NCBI RefSeq assembly: GCF_937425535.1
Contig: NZ_OW485601.1
Span: forward strand, 1,638,501-1,702,500
Origin: Rhodovastum atsumiense
Lineage (GTDB): Bacteria > Pseudomonadota > Alphaproteobacteria > Acetobacterales > Acetobacteraceae
Direction: 5' to 3'
DNA length: 64,000 nt
Under the pieces are notes generated by a model. That model saw nothing but the letters and a program-made list of their open reading frames with translations. It did not search any database and was not told where the DNA came from. Shown here one piece after another: positions 25,509 to 34,726 of the stretch; within the stretch, counting starts at the first letter, position 1; every line of letters begins with the position of its first letter. Both the position numbers and the translations under genes were made by a program.

Positions 25509-26180
25509 ATGGCCAACTTCACGTCCATCACGGCCGAGGCGCGCGAGCGTGCAGGTAAGGGGGCAGCACGCGCGACCCGGCGGCAGGGCAAGGTGCCCGC
25601 CGTGATCTACGGTGCCCACGCGGACCCCACCCTGATCGCCCTCGACCCGCGCGCCGTGCTGCGCGAGATCTCCCAGACCGGCTGGCGCTCGCGCCTGTAC
25701 GAGGTCACGGTGGACGGGCAGACCACCCGCGCGCTGATGCGCGACGTGCAGTTCCATCCGGTGACCGACCAGCCCGAGCATGTCGACTTCCAGCGCCTCG
25801 CGCCGGGCGAGAAGATCCGCGTCGCCGTCGCCGTGCAGTTCCACAACGAACTGACCTCGGTCGGCCTCAAGCGCGGCGGCGTGCTGAACGTCGTGCGCCA
25901 CGCGGTCGAGTGCTACTGCGACCCGGACCACGTGCCGACGCATTTCGATGTCGACCTCGCGGCCCTCGACATCAACGACACGGTGCGCTGGTCCGACCTG
26001 AAGGGCACCGAAGGCATCAAGCCGACCATCACCGACCGCGACTTCGTGGTCGCCACGGTAGCGCCGCCGACCAAGATGGCGGAAGCCGCGCCGGCCGAGG
26101 GTGCCGCCGCTGCCGCCGCCCCGGCCGCCGCCAAGGCCGCGCCGGCGAAGGCCGCCGCCAAGCCGGCCGCCAAGAAGTAA
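25509..26180 (+). CDS. rplY: 50S ribosomal protein L25 (Ctc form)
   Basis: A 223-residue long-form L25 that binds 5S rRNA. The N-terminal L25 domain has ARERAGKGAARATRRQGKVPAVIYG, and the C-terminal TL5 domain has LMRDVQFHPVTDQPEHVDFQ. An Ala/Lys/Pro-rich tail (about residues 190-223) ends the protein. ATG 25509 has AGGAG upstream and is preferred over an earlier in-frame TTG/ATG-like start at 25488. It starts the conserved rplY-pth-ychF group. Confidence 0.96.
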   Translation: MANFTSITAEARERAGKGAARATRRQGKVPAVIYGAHADPTLIALDPRAVLREISQTGWRSRLYEVTVDGQTTRALMRDVQFHPVTDQPEHVDFQRLAPGEKIRVAVAVQFHNELTSVGLKRGGVLNVVRHAVECYCDPDHVPTHFDVDLAALDINDTVRWSDLKGTEGIKPTITDRDFVVATVAPPTKMAEAAPAEGAAAAAAPAAAKAAPAKAAAKPAAKK

Positions 26181-26189
26181 GATATCGCC

Positions 26190-26768
26190 GTGCTGCTCTG
26201 GGTCGGCCTCGGCAACCCCGAGCCGGGGATGGCCCGCAACCGGCACAACATCGGCTTCATGGCGCTCGACGCCATCGCGCACCGCCACGGGTTCTCCCCG
26301 TGGCGGCAGCGCTTCCGGGGCCTGGTGTCGGAAGGGTCCATCGCGGGCGTCAAGGTCCTGGCGCTCAAGCCCATGACCTACATGAACGCATCGGGCGAGA
26401 GCGTGCAGGCCGCCTCCGCCTTCTACAAGCTGGCACCCGGCGACATCACCGCCTTCCATGACGAGCTCGACCTCGTGCCGGGCAAAATGCGGGTCAAGCG
26501 CGCCGGTGGCGCGGCCGGGCATAATGGCCTGCGCAGCATGGACCGCATGCTCGGCTCCAATGATTACTGGCGCGTGCGGCTGGGCATCGGGCACCCCGGC
26601 AGCAAGGACCGCGTCACCGGCCACGTGCTCGGCGATTTCGCCAAGGCCGAGCAGCCGTTGCTCACGGCCATGCTTGACGCCGTGGCCGACGCCGCGCCAC
26701 TGCTGGCAGCCGGCAAGCCCGAGGACTTCATGACCCGCGTGGCACTGCTGACCGAGGATGTACGATAA
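26190..26768 (+). CDS. pth: Peptidyl-tRNA hydrolase
   Basis: Releases peptide from prematurely dropped peptidyl-tRNA (192 residues, GTG start 26190). Conserved: [19 protein letters not shown] with the catalytic His, [30 protein letters not shown] with the catalytic Asp, and [11 protein letters not shown]. It lies 9 bases after rplY, and its TAA stop overlaps the ychF ATG (TAATG), so the genes are coupled. Confidence 0.97.
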   Translation: MLLWVGLGNPEPGMARNRHNIGFMALDAIAHRHGFSPWRQRFRGLVSEGSIAGVKVLALKPMTYMNASGESVQAASAFYKLAPGDITAFHDELDLVPGKMRVKRAGGAAGHNGLRSMDRMLGSNDYWRVRLGIGHPGSKDRVTGHVLGDFAKAEQPLLTAMLDAVADAAPLLAAGKPEDFMTRVALLTEDVR

Positions 26769-27862
26769 TGGGCTTCAACTGCGGCATCGTCGGCCTGCCG
26801 AATGTCGGTAAGAGCACCCTGTTCAACGCTCTGACCGCGACCGCCGCGGCGCAGGCGGCGAACTATCCCTTCTGCACGATCGAGCCGAATGTCGGCCGCG
26901 TCGCCGTGCCGGATGCGCGGATGGACGCGCTGGCGGTCATCGGCAAGTCGGTCAAGGTGGTGCCGACCAGCCTGGAATTCGTCGACATCGCCGGGCTGGT
27001 GCGCGGCGCCAGCCGCGGCGAAGGGCTCGGCAACCAGTTCCTTGCGAATATCCGCGAGGTGGACGCCATCATCCACGTGCTGCGCTGCTTCGAGGACGGC
27101 GACGTGACGCATGTGGAAGGCAGCGTCGATCCGATCCGCGATGCCGAGACGGTGGAAACCGAGCTGATGCTCGCCGACCTCGACAGCCTGGAGAAGCGCC
27201 TGCCCAACCTGCAGAAGCGCGCCCGCGGCGGCGACAAGGAAAGCGCCGCCCAGGCCGCCCTGATCGAGCCGATCGTGGCGGCGCTGCAGGCCGGCCGGCC
27301 GGCCCGCACCGCGATCGCCCCGGCCGACGCCGAGGCGGCGAAGCGCCTGCAACTGATGACCTCCAAGCCCGTGCTCTATGTCTGCAACGTCGAGGAAGCC
27401 TCCGCCGCCACCGGCAACGCCCATTCCGCCCGCGTGGCCGAGCGCGCCGTCAGCGAAGGCGCGCGCATGGTGGTGGTCTCGGCGGCGATCGAGGCGGAAG
27501 TGAGCCAGTTGCCCGAGTCGGATCGCGGCGAATTCCTCGAAGGTCTCGGCCTGCACGATTCCGGGCTCGATCGGGTGATCCGCGCCGGCTACGACCTGCT
27601 CGGGCTGATCACCTATTTCACCGTCGGGCCCAAGGAAACCCGGGCCTGGACCATCGTGCGCGGTACCAAGGCGCCACAGGCGGCGGCCGTCATTCATAAC
27701 GACTTCGAACGAGGCTTTATCGCCTGTGAGACGATCGCCTATGATGACTATGTCACCTACAAGGGTGACGTCGGTGCGCGGGATGCTGGAAAGATGCGCG
27801 TCGAAGGGAAAGACTACGTCGTGCGGGACGGTGATGTGTTGCTGTTCCGTTTCAACGTCTGA
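26768..27862 (+). CDS. ychF: Redox-regulated ribosome-binding ATPase YchF
   Basis: A 364-residue Obg-family P-loop protein that prefers ATP. It has GIVGLPNVGKSTLFNAL (Walker A), FVDIAGLVRGASRGEGLGNQ (switch/G3), a NKxD-variant region in KPVLYVCNVEE, a coiled-coil insert, and the C-terminal TGS domain (LITYFTVGPKETRAWT). The YchF signature NxxE in place of NKxD (CNVEE) is visible. It is translationally coupled to pth. Confidence 0.97.
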   Translation: MGFNCGIVGLPNVGKSTLFNALTATAAAQAANYPFCTIEPNVGRVAVPDARMDALAVIGKSVKVVPTSLEFVDIAGLVRGASRGEGLGNQFLANIREVDAIIHVLRCFEDGDVTHVEGSVDPIRDAETVETELMLADLDSLEKRLPNLQKRARGGDKESAAQAALIEPIVAALQAGRPARTAIAPADAEAAKRLQLMTSKPVLYVCNVEEASAATGNAHSARVAERAVSEGARMVVVSAAIEAEVSQLPESDRGEFLEGLGLHDSGLDRVIRAGYDLLGLITYFTVGPKETRAWTIVRGTKAPQAAAVIHNDFERGFIACETIAYDDYVTYKGDVGARDAGKMRVEGKDYVVRDGDVLLFRFNV

Positions 27863-27893
27863 CGGCTGAACAAACAGCGGGGACAGCAGCTTT

Positions 27894-29213
27894 ATGCGGA
27901 TCGCAATGATCGGGGGCGGCTATGTCGGACTGGTGTCCGGCGCATGCTTCGCCGAATTCGGCAACGACGTTGCCGTGGTCGAAGCCGATCCGGCCAAGCT
28001 GGCGGCCCTGCAGGAAGGCCGCATCCCGATCTTCGAGCCGGGCCTCGATCGTCTGGTCACCGAGAACGTGGCTGCCGGTCGCCTGTCCTTCGGCAGCGAT
28101 ATCGCCGCGGCCGTCGCGGACGCGGAAGCGGTGTTCATCGCGGTCGGCACCCCCTCGCGCCGCGGCGACGGCCATGCCGATCTCAGCTACGTCTATGCCG
28201 CCGCCGAGCAGGTGGCACGGGCGCTGCGCGGTTATACCGTCATCGTGACGAAATCGACCGTGCCGGTCGGCACCGGGCGGCGCATCGCCCAGATCGTCCG
28301 CGACACCCGGCCGGACCTGGAATTCGACGTCGCCTCCAATCCGGAATTCCTGCGCGAAGGCAGCGCCATCGGCGATTTCATGCGGCCCGACCGCGTGGTG
28401 ATCGGCACCGAGAGCGAGCGCGCCCGCGAGGTGATGCGCCGGCTGTATCGCCCGCTGTTCCTGATCGAGGCGCCGATCCTGTTCACCGGCCTCGAGACGG
28501 CGGAACTCACCAAGTACGCCGCCAATTCCTTCCTGGCGATGAAGATCACCTTCATCAACGAGATCGCGGACCTGTGCGAGCGGGTCGGCGCCGACGTGCA
28601 CGATGTCGCCCGCGGCATCGGGCTCGACGGGCGCATCGGCCGCAAGTTCCTCCATCCCGGCCCGGGCTTCGGCGGATCCTGCTTCCCCAAGGACACGCTG
28701 GCGCTGGTGCGCATCGCCCAGGATGCCGGGGCCGCCGCCCGCCTGGTGGAAACCGTGGTCGCCGTGAACGATGCCCGCAAGGCCGGCATGGCCATGCGGG
28801 TGATCGCCGCCTGCGGCGGCAACATCCGTGGCCGCACCATCGCCGTGCTCGGGCTGACCTTCAAGCCCGAGACCGACGACATGCGCGACAGCCCGTCGAT
28901 TCCGATCGTCGCCCGCCTGGTCGAGGACGGGGCCACGGTGCGCGCCTTCGACCCCGAGGGCACCGAACAGGCCCGGCCATTGCTGCCCGGGGCTGTCCAG
29001 TACTGCCAGGACGCGATCGATGCCGCCACCGGAGCGGACGCGCTGGTGGTCGTGACCGAATGGAACGAGTTCCGCAACCTCGCCCCGGCCAAGCTGCGCG
29101 CCGCCATGCGCGGCAACGTGGTGGTGGATCTGCGCAACGTCTACGACCCCGTGGCGATGCGGGCTGAAGGATTCGTCTACCATTCCATCGGCCGCCCCTC
29201 CACGGCCGAGTAA
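27894..29213 (+). CDS. ugd: UDP-glucose 6-dehydrogenase
   Basis: Oxidises UDP-glucose to UDP-glucuronate using 2 NAD+ (439 residues). The N-terminal Rossmann motif is MIGGGYVGLVSGACFAEFG; catalytic Cys263 lies in PGFGGSCFPKDT, with Lys207 and Asn211 in TKYAANSFLAMKITF. The C-terminal UDP-binding domain contains LGLTFKPETDDMRDSPS. It is followed 68 bases later by a UDP-glucuronate decarboxylase, so the two convert UDP-glucose to UDP-xylose for polysaccharide or LPS. Confidence 0.97.
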   Translation: MRIAMIGGGYVGLVSGACFAEFGNDVAVVEADPAKLAALQEGRIPIFEPGLDRLVTENVAAGRLSFGSDIAAAVADAEAVFIAVGTPSRRGDGHADLSYVYAAAEQVARALRGYTVIVTKSTVPVGTGRRIAQIVRDTRPDLEFDVASNPEFLREGSAIGDFMRPDRVVIGTESERAREVMRRLYRPLFLIEAPILFTGLETAELTKYAANSFLAMKITFINEIADLCERVGADVHDVARGIGLDGRIGRKFLHPGPGFGGSCFPKDTLALVRIAQDAGAAARLVETVVAVNDARKAGMAMRVIAACGGNIRGRTIAVLGLTFKPETDDMRDSPSIPIVARLVEDGATVRAFDPEGTEQARPLLPGAVQYCQDAIDAATGADALVVVTEWNEFRNLAPAKLRAAMRGNVVVDLRNVYDPVAMRAEGFVYHSIGRPSTAE

Positions 29214-29281
29214 TCCCATAGGGAACTTTCCTCCCCGCGGTGTGTCTTGCCTGGACGACGGCAGGCCCGCGGGGAAGGAGA

Positions 29282-30277
29282 ATGGTGAGAAAACGGATTC
29301 TCGTCACCGGCGGCGCGGGATTCCTGGGCTCGCATCTCTGTGACAGGCTGATCGAGGACGGCCACGACGTTCTCGCGGTCGACAACTACTTCACCGGACG
29401 CCGCGACAACATCGCCCATCTCATCGGCGAGCCAGGCTTCGAGGCCTTGCGCCACGATGTCTGCTTCCCGCTGCATGTCGAAGTCGACGAGATCTACAAC
29501 CTCGCCTGCCCGGCCTCCCCGGTGCACTATCAGTTCGATCCGGTGCAGACCACCAAGACCAGCGTCATGGGCGCCATCAACATGCTCGGGCTGGCGCGGC
29601 GCACCCGGGCGCGCGTGCTGCAGGCCAGCACCTCGGAGGTCTACGGCGACCCCACGTCCCACCCGCAGGCCGAGGACTACCACGGCAACGTCAATCCGAT
29701 CGGGCCGCGCGCCTGCTACGACGAAGGCAAGCGCTGCGCCGAGACACTGTTCTTCGACTATCGCCGCCAGCACGCGCTGCGGGTGAAGGTGGTGCGGATC
29801 TTCAACACCTACGGCCCGCGCATGCATCCCGATGACGGCCGCGTGGTCTCCAACTTCATCGTCCAGGCGCTGCAGGGCCGCGACATCACCATTCATGGCG
29901 ATGGCCGGCAGACGCGCGCCTTCTGTTACGTGGACGACCTCGTCGACGGTCTCGTGCGCATGATGGCGAGCCCGGAGGCGGTCACCGGGCCGATCAACCT
30001 GGGCAACCCGGTCGAGATCCCGGTGCGCGACCTGGCGGACCACATCGTGGCGATGACCGGTTCACGCTCCCGGCTGGTGTTCCGGCCCCTGCCCGTGGAC
30101 GACCCGGTGCAGCGTTGCCCGGATATCCGGCGCGCCCGCGAGACACTGGGCTGGGAGCCACGAATCGTCCTGGCCGAGGGCCTGGCGCGGACCATCACCT
30201 ATTTCGACCGGCTGCTCACGGCCCATGCCCCGGCCCCCCGCAAGCGTCGCCCCCGGCTGGCAGCGACCGGGAACTGA
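29282..30277 (+). CDS. UDP-glucuronate decarboxylase (UDP-xylose synthase)
   Basis: A 331-residue extended SDR enzyme. It shows the NAD-binding [30 protein letters not shown], the catalytic Thr/Ser in [10 protein letters not shown], Tyr-Lys in [11 protein letters not shown], and [20 protein letters not shown]. These are the hallmarks of UXS-type decarboxylases. ATG 29282 follows AAGGAG and is preferred to an upstream in-frame start at 29240. Its substrate is the product of the preceding ugd. The C-terminal 15 residues are Pro/Arg-rich. Confidence 0.95.
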   Translation: MVRKRILVTGGAGFLGSHLCDRLIEDGHDVLAVDNYFTGRRDNIAHLIGEPGFEALRHDVCFPLHVEVDEIYNLACPASPVHYQFDPVQTTKTSVMGAINMLGLARRTRARVLQASTSEVYGDPTSHPQAEDYHGNVNPIGPRACYDEGKRCAETLFFDYRRQHALRVKVVRIFNTYGPRMHPDDGRVVSNFIVQALQGRDITIHGDGRQTRAFCYVDDLVDGLVRMMASPEAVTGPINLGNPVEIPVRDLADHIVAMTGSRSRLVFRPLPVDDPVQRCPDIRRARETLGWEPRIVLAEGLARTITYFDRLLTAHAPAPRKRRPRLAATGN

Positions 30278-30293
30278 CGCCAGGGCGCCGCCC

Positions 30294-30866
30294 CTATCGG
30301 TCGGCGGCGTGGTATTCGTGGTTCGGCATCATGTCGGTCGCCGCCGCCATCCGGTTGGACAGGTTGAAGAACGCCGCCGTCTCGGCGATGTCGAAGATGT
30401 CCTCGTTGGAAAAGCCGAGCGCCCGCAATCCCTCGCGGTCGGCCTCGTTCACCTCGTGCAGCGCCGTGGTCAGCTTGTGGGCGAAATCCAGCATCGCCCG
30501 CTGGCGCGGCGGCAGCTTCGCCACCCGGTAGTTGAACGCCATCATCTCGCCGAGTTCGGGATCGCCCGACAGGCGGCGCACCGCCGCCCCGTGCGCGACC
30601 AGGCAGTAATAGCAACGATTGGCGCTCGACACGACCACGGCGATCATCTCGCGCTCGAGCTTCGACAGCCCGGACGGCGCCAGCATGATCTCGTTGTACA
30701 TCTGCATGAAATGCCGCAGCCGCTGCGGCTTCAGGCTGTAGGCGGCGTAGACGTTCGGCACGAAGCCGAGCTTCTCCACGCATTTCCCCCAGATCGCCTG
30801 CAGGTCATCGTCCAGCGTCGCCGGATCGGGCACGCCGAGGGCGGAGATGTGGTCGGGTTGCGGCAC
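30294..30866 (-). CDS. AhpD-like peroxidase-related protein (carboxymuconolactone decarboxylase fold)
   Basis: A 190-residue all-helical protein with the AhpD-type redox motif CYYCLVAHG (CxxC plus His, about residues 92-100), preceded by KLEREMIAVVVSSANR. It matches the peroxidase-related branch of the CMD superfamily. GTG 30866 is the likely start, with GGGAG 7 bases upstream. It lies 53 bases after the ABC ATPase gene and ends 16 bases from the convergent UXS gene. A role in oxidative protection linked to the transporter is a guess. Confidence 0.88.
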   Translation of the reverse strand: MPQPDHISALGVPDPATLDDDLQAIWGKCVEKLGFVPNVYAAYSLKPQRLRHFMQMYNEIMLAPSGLSKLEREMIAVVVSSANRCYYCLVAHGAAVRRLSGDPELGEMMAFNYRVAKLPPRQRAMLDFAHKLTTALHEVNEADREGLRALGFSNEDIFDIAETAAFFNLSNRMAAATDMMPNHEYHAADR

Positions 30867-30919
30867 GTTGCGTCTCCCTGCGGTCCGGGCGGCTGATCCG
30901 CCGCCTCGGGATTGATGGG

Positions 30920-32236
30920 TCAGGCCTCGGTGTCGATGTCCTCCAGGCTGAACTGCTGGGCTTCCTCGTCGAAGCTGTACAGTTCGGCGTAGCGTCCCCA
31001 GGAGATCGCCGCATGCAGCGTCTCGTCCGCGTAATCGGGCGACATGTGGTCTTCCAGCTCGTCGCGGAAGCGCATGGCCGAGGCACGGTGGTTCCAGCGT
31101 TCGTCCACCGTGCGCCGGATCGCCGCCGCCAGCGGCACATGCGTGCGCAGTGCCTGGGCGAACAGTTTCTTGCGCTCGTCGATATCGCCCTGCACGAAGC
31201 GCCGCCCGGCCTCGGTCAGCTTGATGTCGCCTTCCTCGATCTCGGCGAAGCGCAGCATCTGCAGCGTCTCGCCCAGCGGCAGCAATTCGTCGAACTCGAG
31301 CTGCAAATGCGCGGCCAGCGCCGGCAGGTCGGCGCGTCCCTCGTAGGGTCGGTCCGTCAGCGTCTCCAGCAGGCCGGCCAGCAGGTTGGTCGAGACATGG
31401 TGCAGCGGCGTGGCGAAGCCGGTGTCCGGCGCGGCCGGGACCGCGGGGGCCGGGGCCGGGGCCCGCCGGGTCATGGTCGCGTAGATCTCGTCCACCAACT
31501 GGCGGAAGGCCGGGTCGAGGCGGTTGCGCGGATGCGGGAACGGCACCCGGATCTCCTTCGACACCCGCCCGGGATTGGAGGAGAACACCAGGATGCGGTC
31601 GCACAGCAGCACCGCTTCCTCGATGTTGTGGGTCACCATCAGGATCGACTTCACCGGCAGCCGTCGTTCCACCCACAGGTCGACCAGGTCGGTGCGCAGC
31701 GTCTCGGCCGTCAGCACGTCAAGCGCGCTGAACGCCTCGTCCATCAGCAGCAGATCGGGATGCACCACCAACGCCCGCGCCAGACCCACGCGCTGGCGCA
31801 TGCCGCCGGACAGCTCCTTGGGATAGGCGCTCTCGTAGCCACCCAGGCCGATCAGGTCGATCGCCGCCTCGGCGCGCTCCTCCCGTTCGGCCCGCGGCAG
31901 CCCCTGGGCCTGCAGGCCAAGCTCCACGTTCTCCTGCACGGTCAGCCAGGGAAACAGGGCGAAGCTCTGGAACACCATGGCCACCCCCGGCGCCGGGCCA
32001 TGCAGGGGCCGGCCCTGCCAGATGACCTCCCCCGCGGTCGGCAGCAGCAGGCCGGAGACGATGCGCAGCAAGGTCGACTTGCCCGATCCGGACCGCCCGA
32101 GCAGGCCGACGATCTCGCCTTCGTGCAGCGTTATGTCGACGCCGTCGAGCACCACCAGATCGGCGCTGCTGTCCTTGGTGTAGGCCTGCCGGCAGGCACG
32201 AACCTGCAGCAGCGGGGTGGCGAGGGTCGCGTCCAT
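30920..32236 (-). CDS. ABC transporter ATP-binding protein with AAA-associated C-terminal domain
   Basis: A 438-residue protein. Residues about 1-260 form a nitrate/sulfonate/taurine-type ABC ATPase: Walker A GRSGSGKSTLLRI, Q loop FQSFALFPWLTV, signature LSGGMRQRVGLARAL, Walker B LLLMDEAFSALD and switch His VTHN. Residues about 290-435 are an extra helical region (HHVSTNLLAGLLETL onward) seen in a subset of such ATPases and annotated as AAA-associated. ATG 32236 has GGAG upstream. The permease gene lies 11 bases before it. The substrate is unknown. Confidence 0.92.
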   Translation of the reverse strand: MDATLATPLLQVRACRQAYTKDSSADLVVLDGVDITLHEGEIVGLLGRSGSGKSTLLRIVSGLLLPTAGEVIWQGRPLHGPAPGVAMVFQSFALFPWLTVQENVELGLQAQGLPRAEREERAEAAIDLIGLGGYESAYPKELSGGMRQRVGLARALVVHPDLLLMDEAFSALDVLTAETLRTDLVDLWVERRLPVKSILMVTHNIEEAVLLCDRILVFSSNPGRVSKEIRVPFPHPRNRLDPAFRQLVDEIYATMTRRAPAPAPAVPAAPDTGFATPLHHVSTNLLAGLLETLTDRPYEGRADLPALAAHLQLEFDELLPLGETLQMLRFAEIEEGDIKLTEAGRRFVQGDIDERKKLFAQALRTHVPLAAAIRRTVDERWNHRASAMRFRDELEDHMSPDYADETLHAAISWGRYAELYSFDEEAQQFSLEDIDTEA

Positions 32237-32247
32237 CGGGATCTCCT

Positions 32248-33966
32248 TCACCCCAGGGCCCGGCGGCTGGCATAGGCATGCAGCGGGCGCCAGAAGAAAC
32301 GGTTGAACAGCACCACGAACAACGACATCACCACCACCCCCAGCACGATGCGGTGGAAGTCCCCGGCATCGGTCGCCGCCGCGATGTAGGCGCCGAGCCC
32401 GTGCGCGGCCAGCTTCGTGTCGCCCCAGGACGCCACCTCCGCCACGATCGCAGCGTTCCAGGATCCGCCCGAGGCGGCGATCGCCCCGGTCACGTAGTAC
32501 GGCATGATCCCCGGCAGCATGACCCGGCGCCACCACAGCCAGCCGCCGATGCGCAGGTTGCTCGCGGCTTCCTGCAGATCGCCGGGGAAGGCGGCGGCGC
32601 CGGCGACCACGTTGAACAGGATGTACCACTGTGTCCCCAGCACCATCAGCGGCGTCAGGAACACGTCCACGTTCAGGTCGAAGTGGACGATGATCAGCAC
32701 GAAAGGCGGGAACAGCAGGTTGGCCGGAAAGGCGGCGAGAAACTGGGCCAGTGGCTGGGCCCGCCGCGCCCAGGCAGGCCGCAGGCCCAGCCAGACGCCC
32801 ACCGGCACCCAGATCACCGAGGCCAGCACCATCATCACCATCACCCGCAGCAGGGTCAGGCAACCGAGCAGGAGCGTTTCCAGCAGATCGCCCCAACTCA
32901 GCTCCGCCGCCACGTATGCGGCGACCTTCGCCACGGCCAGCGCCACCGCCAGTCCGACCACGCCCGCGAACACGGCATCGCCCAGGCGCGCCGGTGCCGC
33001 CCGGGACGCCGCCGCCGGCGGCCGCCCCAGCCGCAGCCCTGTCACCATGCCGAACAGGGTGCCAAGCGCCTCGCTGGCAAGGCGCAGCACCGTGGTGCGG
33101 CGCGCCAACTTCAGCGGCCAGGGATCCCCCGCGGTGGCGCCGGCGATCGTTTCAACGCGGAACTTCGCCGACCAGGCCGTCAGCGGGCGGAACAGCAACT
33201 GGTCATAGACCAGGATCACCACCAGCATGGCCGCGATCGCCCAGAACACGGCACCGATGTCACGCTGTTCCAGCGCCGCCGCGACATAGGAGCCGATGCC
33301 CGGCAACTTCCAGGTCTGGTTGCCCAGCGTGATCGCCTCCGAGGCCACCACGAAGAACCAGCCGGCCGACATCGACAGCATGGCATTCCACACCAGGCCG
33401 GGCATGGCAAAAGGCACTTCCAGCCGCCAGAACCGCTGCCACGCGGTCAATCGGTACATGCGCGTCGCCTCGTCCAGGTCCGGCGGCACCGTGGTCAGCG
33501 ACTGGTAGAAGCTGAACGCCATGTTCCATGCCTGGCTGGTGAAGATCGCGAAGATCGCCGCCAGCTCCAGCCCCAGCACCCGGCCGGGGAACAGGCTCAT
33601 GAAGAAAATGACGGTAAAGGACAGGAAGCCCAGGATCGGCACCGACTGCAGGATGTCGAGCACCGGGATCATGATCCGCTCGGCCCGGCGGCTCTTGGCC
33701 GCGAGCGGAGCGAACAGGAACGTGAACACCACCGAAAAGAACAGCGCGATGAACATGCGCACCGTGGTGCGCAGCGCGTAGCCCGGCAGGACGCCCGGGT
33801 CGAGGTCGATCGGCGTGGCTTCCAGCGCCTGCAGCGGCACCAGCGAGCCGCGCGCGGCACTCCCGACCGCGACGATCACGCCCACCACGCAGAGCAGGGC
33901 GGCGATGTCCCAGACATTCGGCAGGCGTCGGAGCGATAGCGCGGCCGAGGTGATGGTGCGGGGCAT
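32248..33966 (-). CDS. ABC transporter permease, two fused permease domains
   Basis: A 572-residue protein with about twelve membrane segments made of two BPD-type permease halves. The first (about residues 65-290) has the coupling-loop pattern EATRMYRLTAWQRFWRLEVP. The second (about 365-570) has QEAASNLRIGGWLWWRRVMLP. Each half contacts one ATPase, so a homodimeric ATPase with this single chain would be enough. It is homologous to nitrate/sulfonate-type permeases, yet no periplasmic binding protein is encoded nearby. ATG 33966 is chosen; the frame is open upstream. Confidence 0.92.
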   Translation of the reverse strand: MPRTITSAALSLRRLPNVWDIAALLCVVGVIVAVGSAARGSLVPLQALEATPIDLDPGVLPGYALRTTVRMFIALFFSVVFTFLFAPLAAKSRRAERIMIPVLDILQSVPILGFLSFTVIFFMSLFPGRVLGLELAAIFAIFTSQAWNMAFSFYQSLTTVPPDLDEATRMYRLTAWQRFWRLEVPFAMPGLVWNAMLSMSAGWFFVVASEAITLGNQTWKLPGIGSYVAAALEQRDIGAVFWAIAAMLVVILVYDQLLFRPLTAWSAKFRVETIAGATAGDPWPLKLARRTTVLRLASEALGTLFGMVTGLRLGRPPAAASRAAPARLGDAVFAGVVGLAVALAVAKVAAYVAAELSWGDLLETLLLGCLTLLRVMVMMVLASVIWVPVGVWLGLRPAWARRAQPLAQFLAAFPANLLFPPFVLIIVHFDLNVDVFLTPLMVLGTQWYILFNVVAGAAAFPGDLQEAASNLRIGGWLWWRRVMLPGIMPYYVTGAIAASGGSWNAAIVAEVASWGDTKLAAHGLGAYIAAATDAGDFHRIVLGVVVMSLFVVLFNRFFWRPLHAYASRRALG

Positions 33967-34101
33967 CGGCGCATCCGATCGGTAAATGGAAAGGATCGGG
34001 CCGCCCCTTAGCGCAACCGCCGTGCTCCCGCCACCCGGCCAATGGTGTCGCTTCGATGACGCCGGTGTGCGAGACAGGCCCGGACTGACAAGGCTGCCGA
34101 C

Positions 34102-34569
34102 ATGACCCAACCGCCCTCGCCCGCCATCCGCTTCCTGCGCCTGGACGGCAACACCGACCTGCCGATCCCCACCTACGCAACGGCCGGCGCCGCGGGCTTC
34201 GACCTGCGCGCGGCCGTGCCCGCGGGGGAGCCCACCGTTCTGCTGCCCGGCCAGCGCCTGCTGGTGCCAGTCGGATTCGCGGTGGCCTTGCCACCCGGCC
34301 TCGAGATGCAGGTGCGGCCACGCTCCGGGCTGGCCGTGAACCACGGCGTGACCGTGCTCAACAGCCCCGGAACGGTGGATTGCGACTATCGCGGGCCGCT
34401 GGCGGTCTGCCTGATCAACCTCGGGTCCGAACCGTTCCCGATCCGGCGCGGCGACCGCATCGCCCAGGCGATCATCGCACCGGCACCGCAATATCCGCTG
34501 GTCGAGGCGGAAAGCCTCGATGCGACGGAACGGGGCGAGGGCGGCTTTGGCTCGACCGGGCTGAGCTGA
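34102..34569 (+). CDS. dut: Deoxyuridine 5'-triphosphate nucleotidohydrolase
   Basis: Hydrolyses dUTP to dUMP, keeping uracil out of DNA (155 residues, trimeric). All five motifs are visible: AGFDLRAA, PRSGLAVNHGV, NSPGTVDCDYRG, RRGDRIAQAII and the C-terminal ERGEGGFGSTG. The start ATG 34102 diverges from the ABC permease. It ends 4 bases before a palindromic multi-hairpin element. Confidence 0.97.
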   Translation: MTQPPSPAIRFLRLDGNTDLPIPTYATAGAAGFDLRAAVPAGEPTVLLPGQRLLVPVGFAVALPPGLEMQVRPRSGLAVNHGVTVLNSPGTVDCDYRGPLAVCLINLGSEPFPIRRGDRIAQAIIAPAPQYPLVEAESLDATERGEGGFGSTGLS

Positions 34570-34572
34570 ATC

Positions 34573-34718
34573 GCGGGGCGCTGCCCCGCCCCCGCCAGGA
34601 GGCTTTGCCTCCTGGACCTCCACCAAGGGCGACGCCCTTGGAACCCATTCTTTGCCGCGCAGCGCTTTGGGGGTGCAGGGGCCTTGTGGCCCCTGCCGGG
34701 TCGAGGGCAGAGCCTTTG
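34573..34718. repeat. Multi-hairpin palindromic element between convergent dut and DsbD genes
   Basis: Hairpins at 34573-34589 (GCGGGGC/GCCCCGC), 34595-34615 (CCAGGAGGC/GCCTCCTGG), 34623-34641 (CCAAGGGC/GCCCTTGG) and 34676-34695 (CAGGGGCC/GGCCCCTG), plus a decayed fifth at 34701-34718. Module order and spacers equal those at 7697-7843. It fills the whole gap between two convergent stop codons, leaving only 3 and 8 bases at the edges. Confidence 0.85.
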
Positions 34719-34726
34719 CCTTCCCT

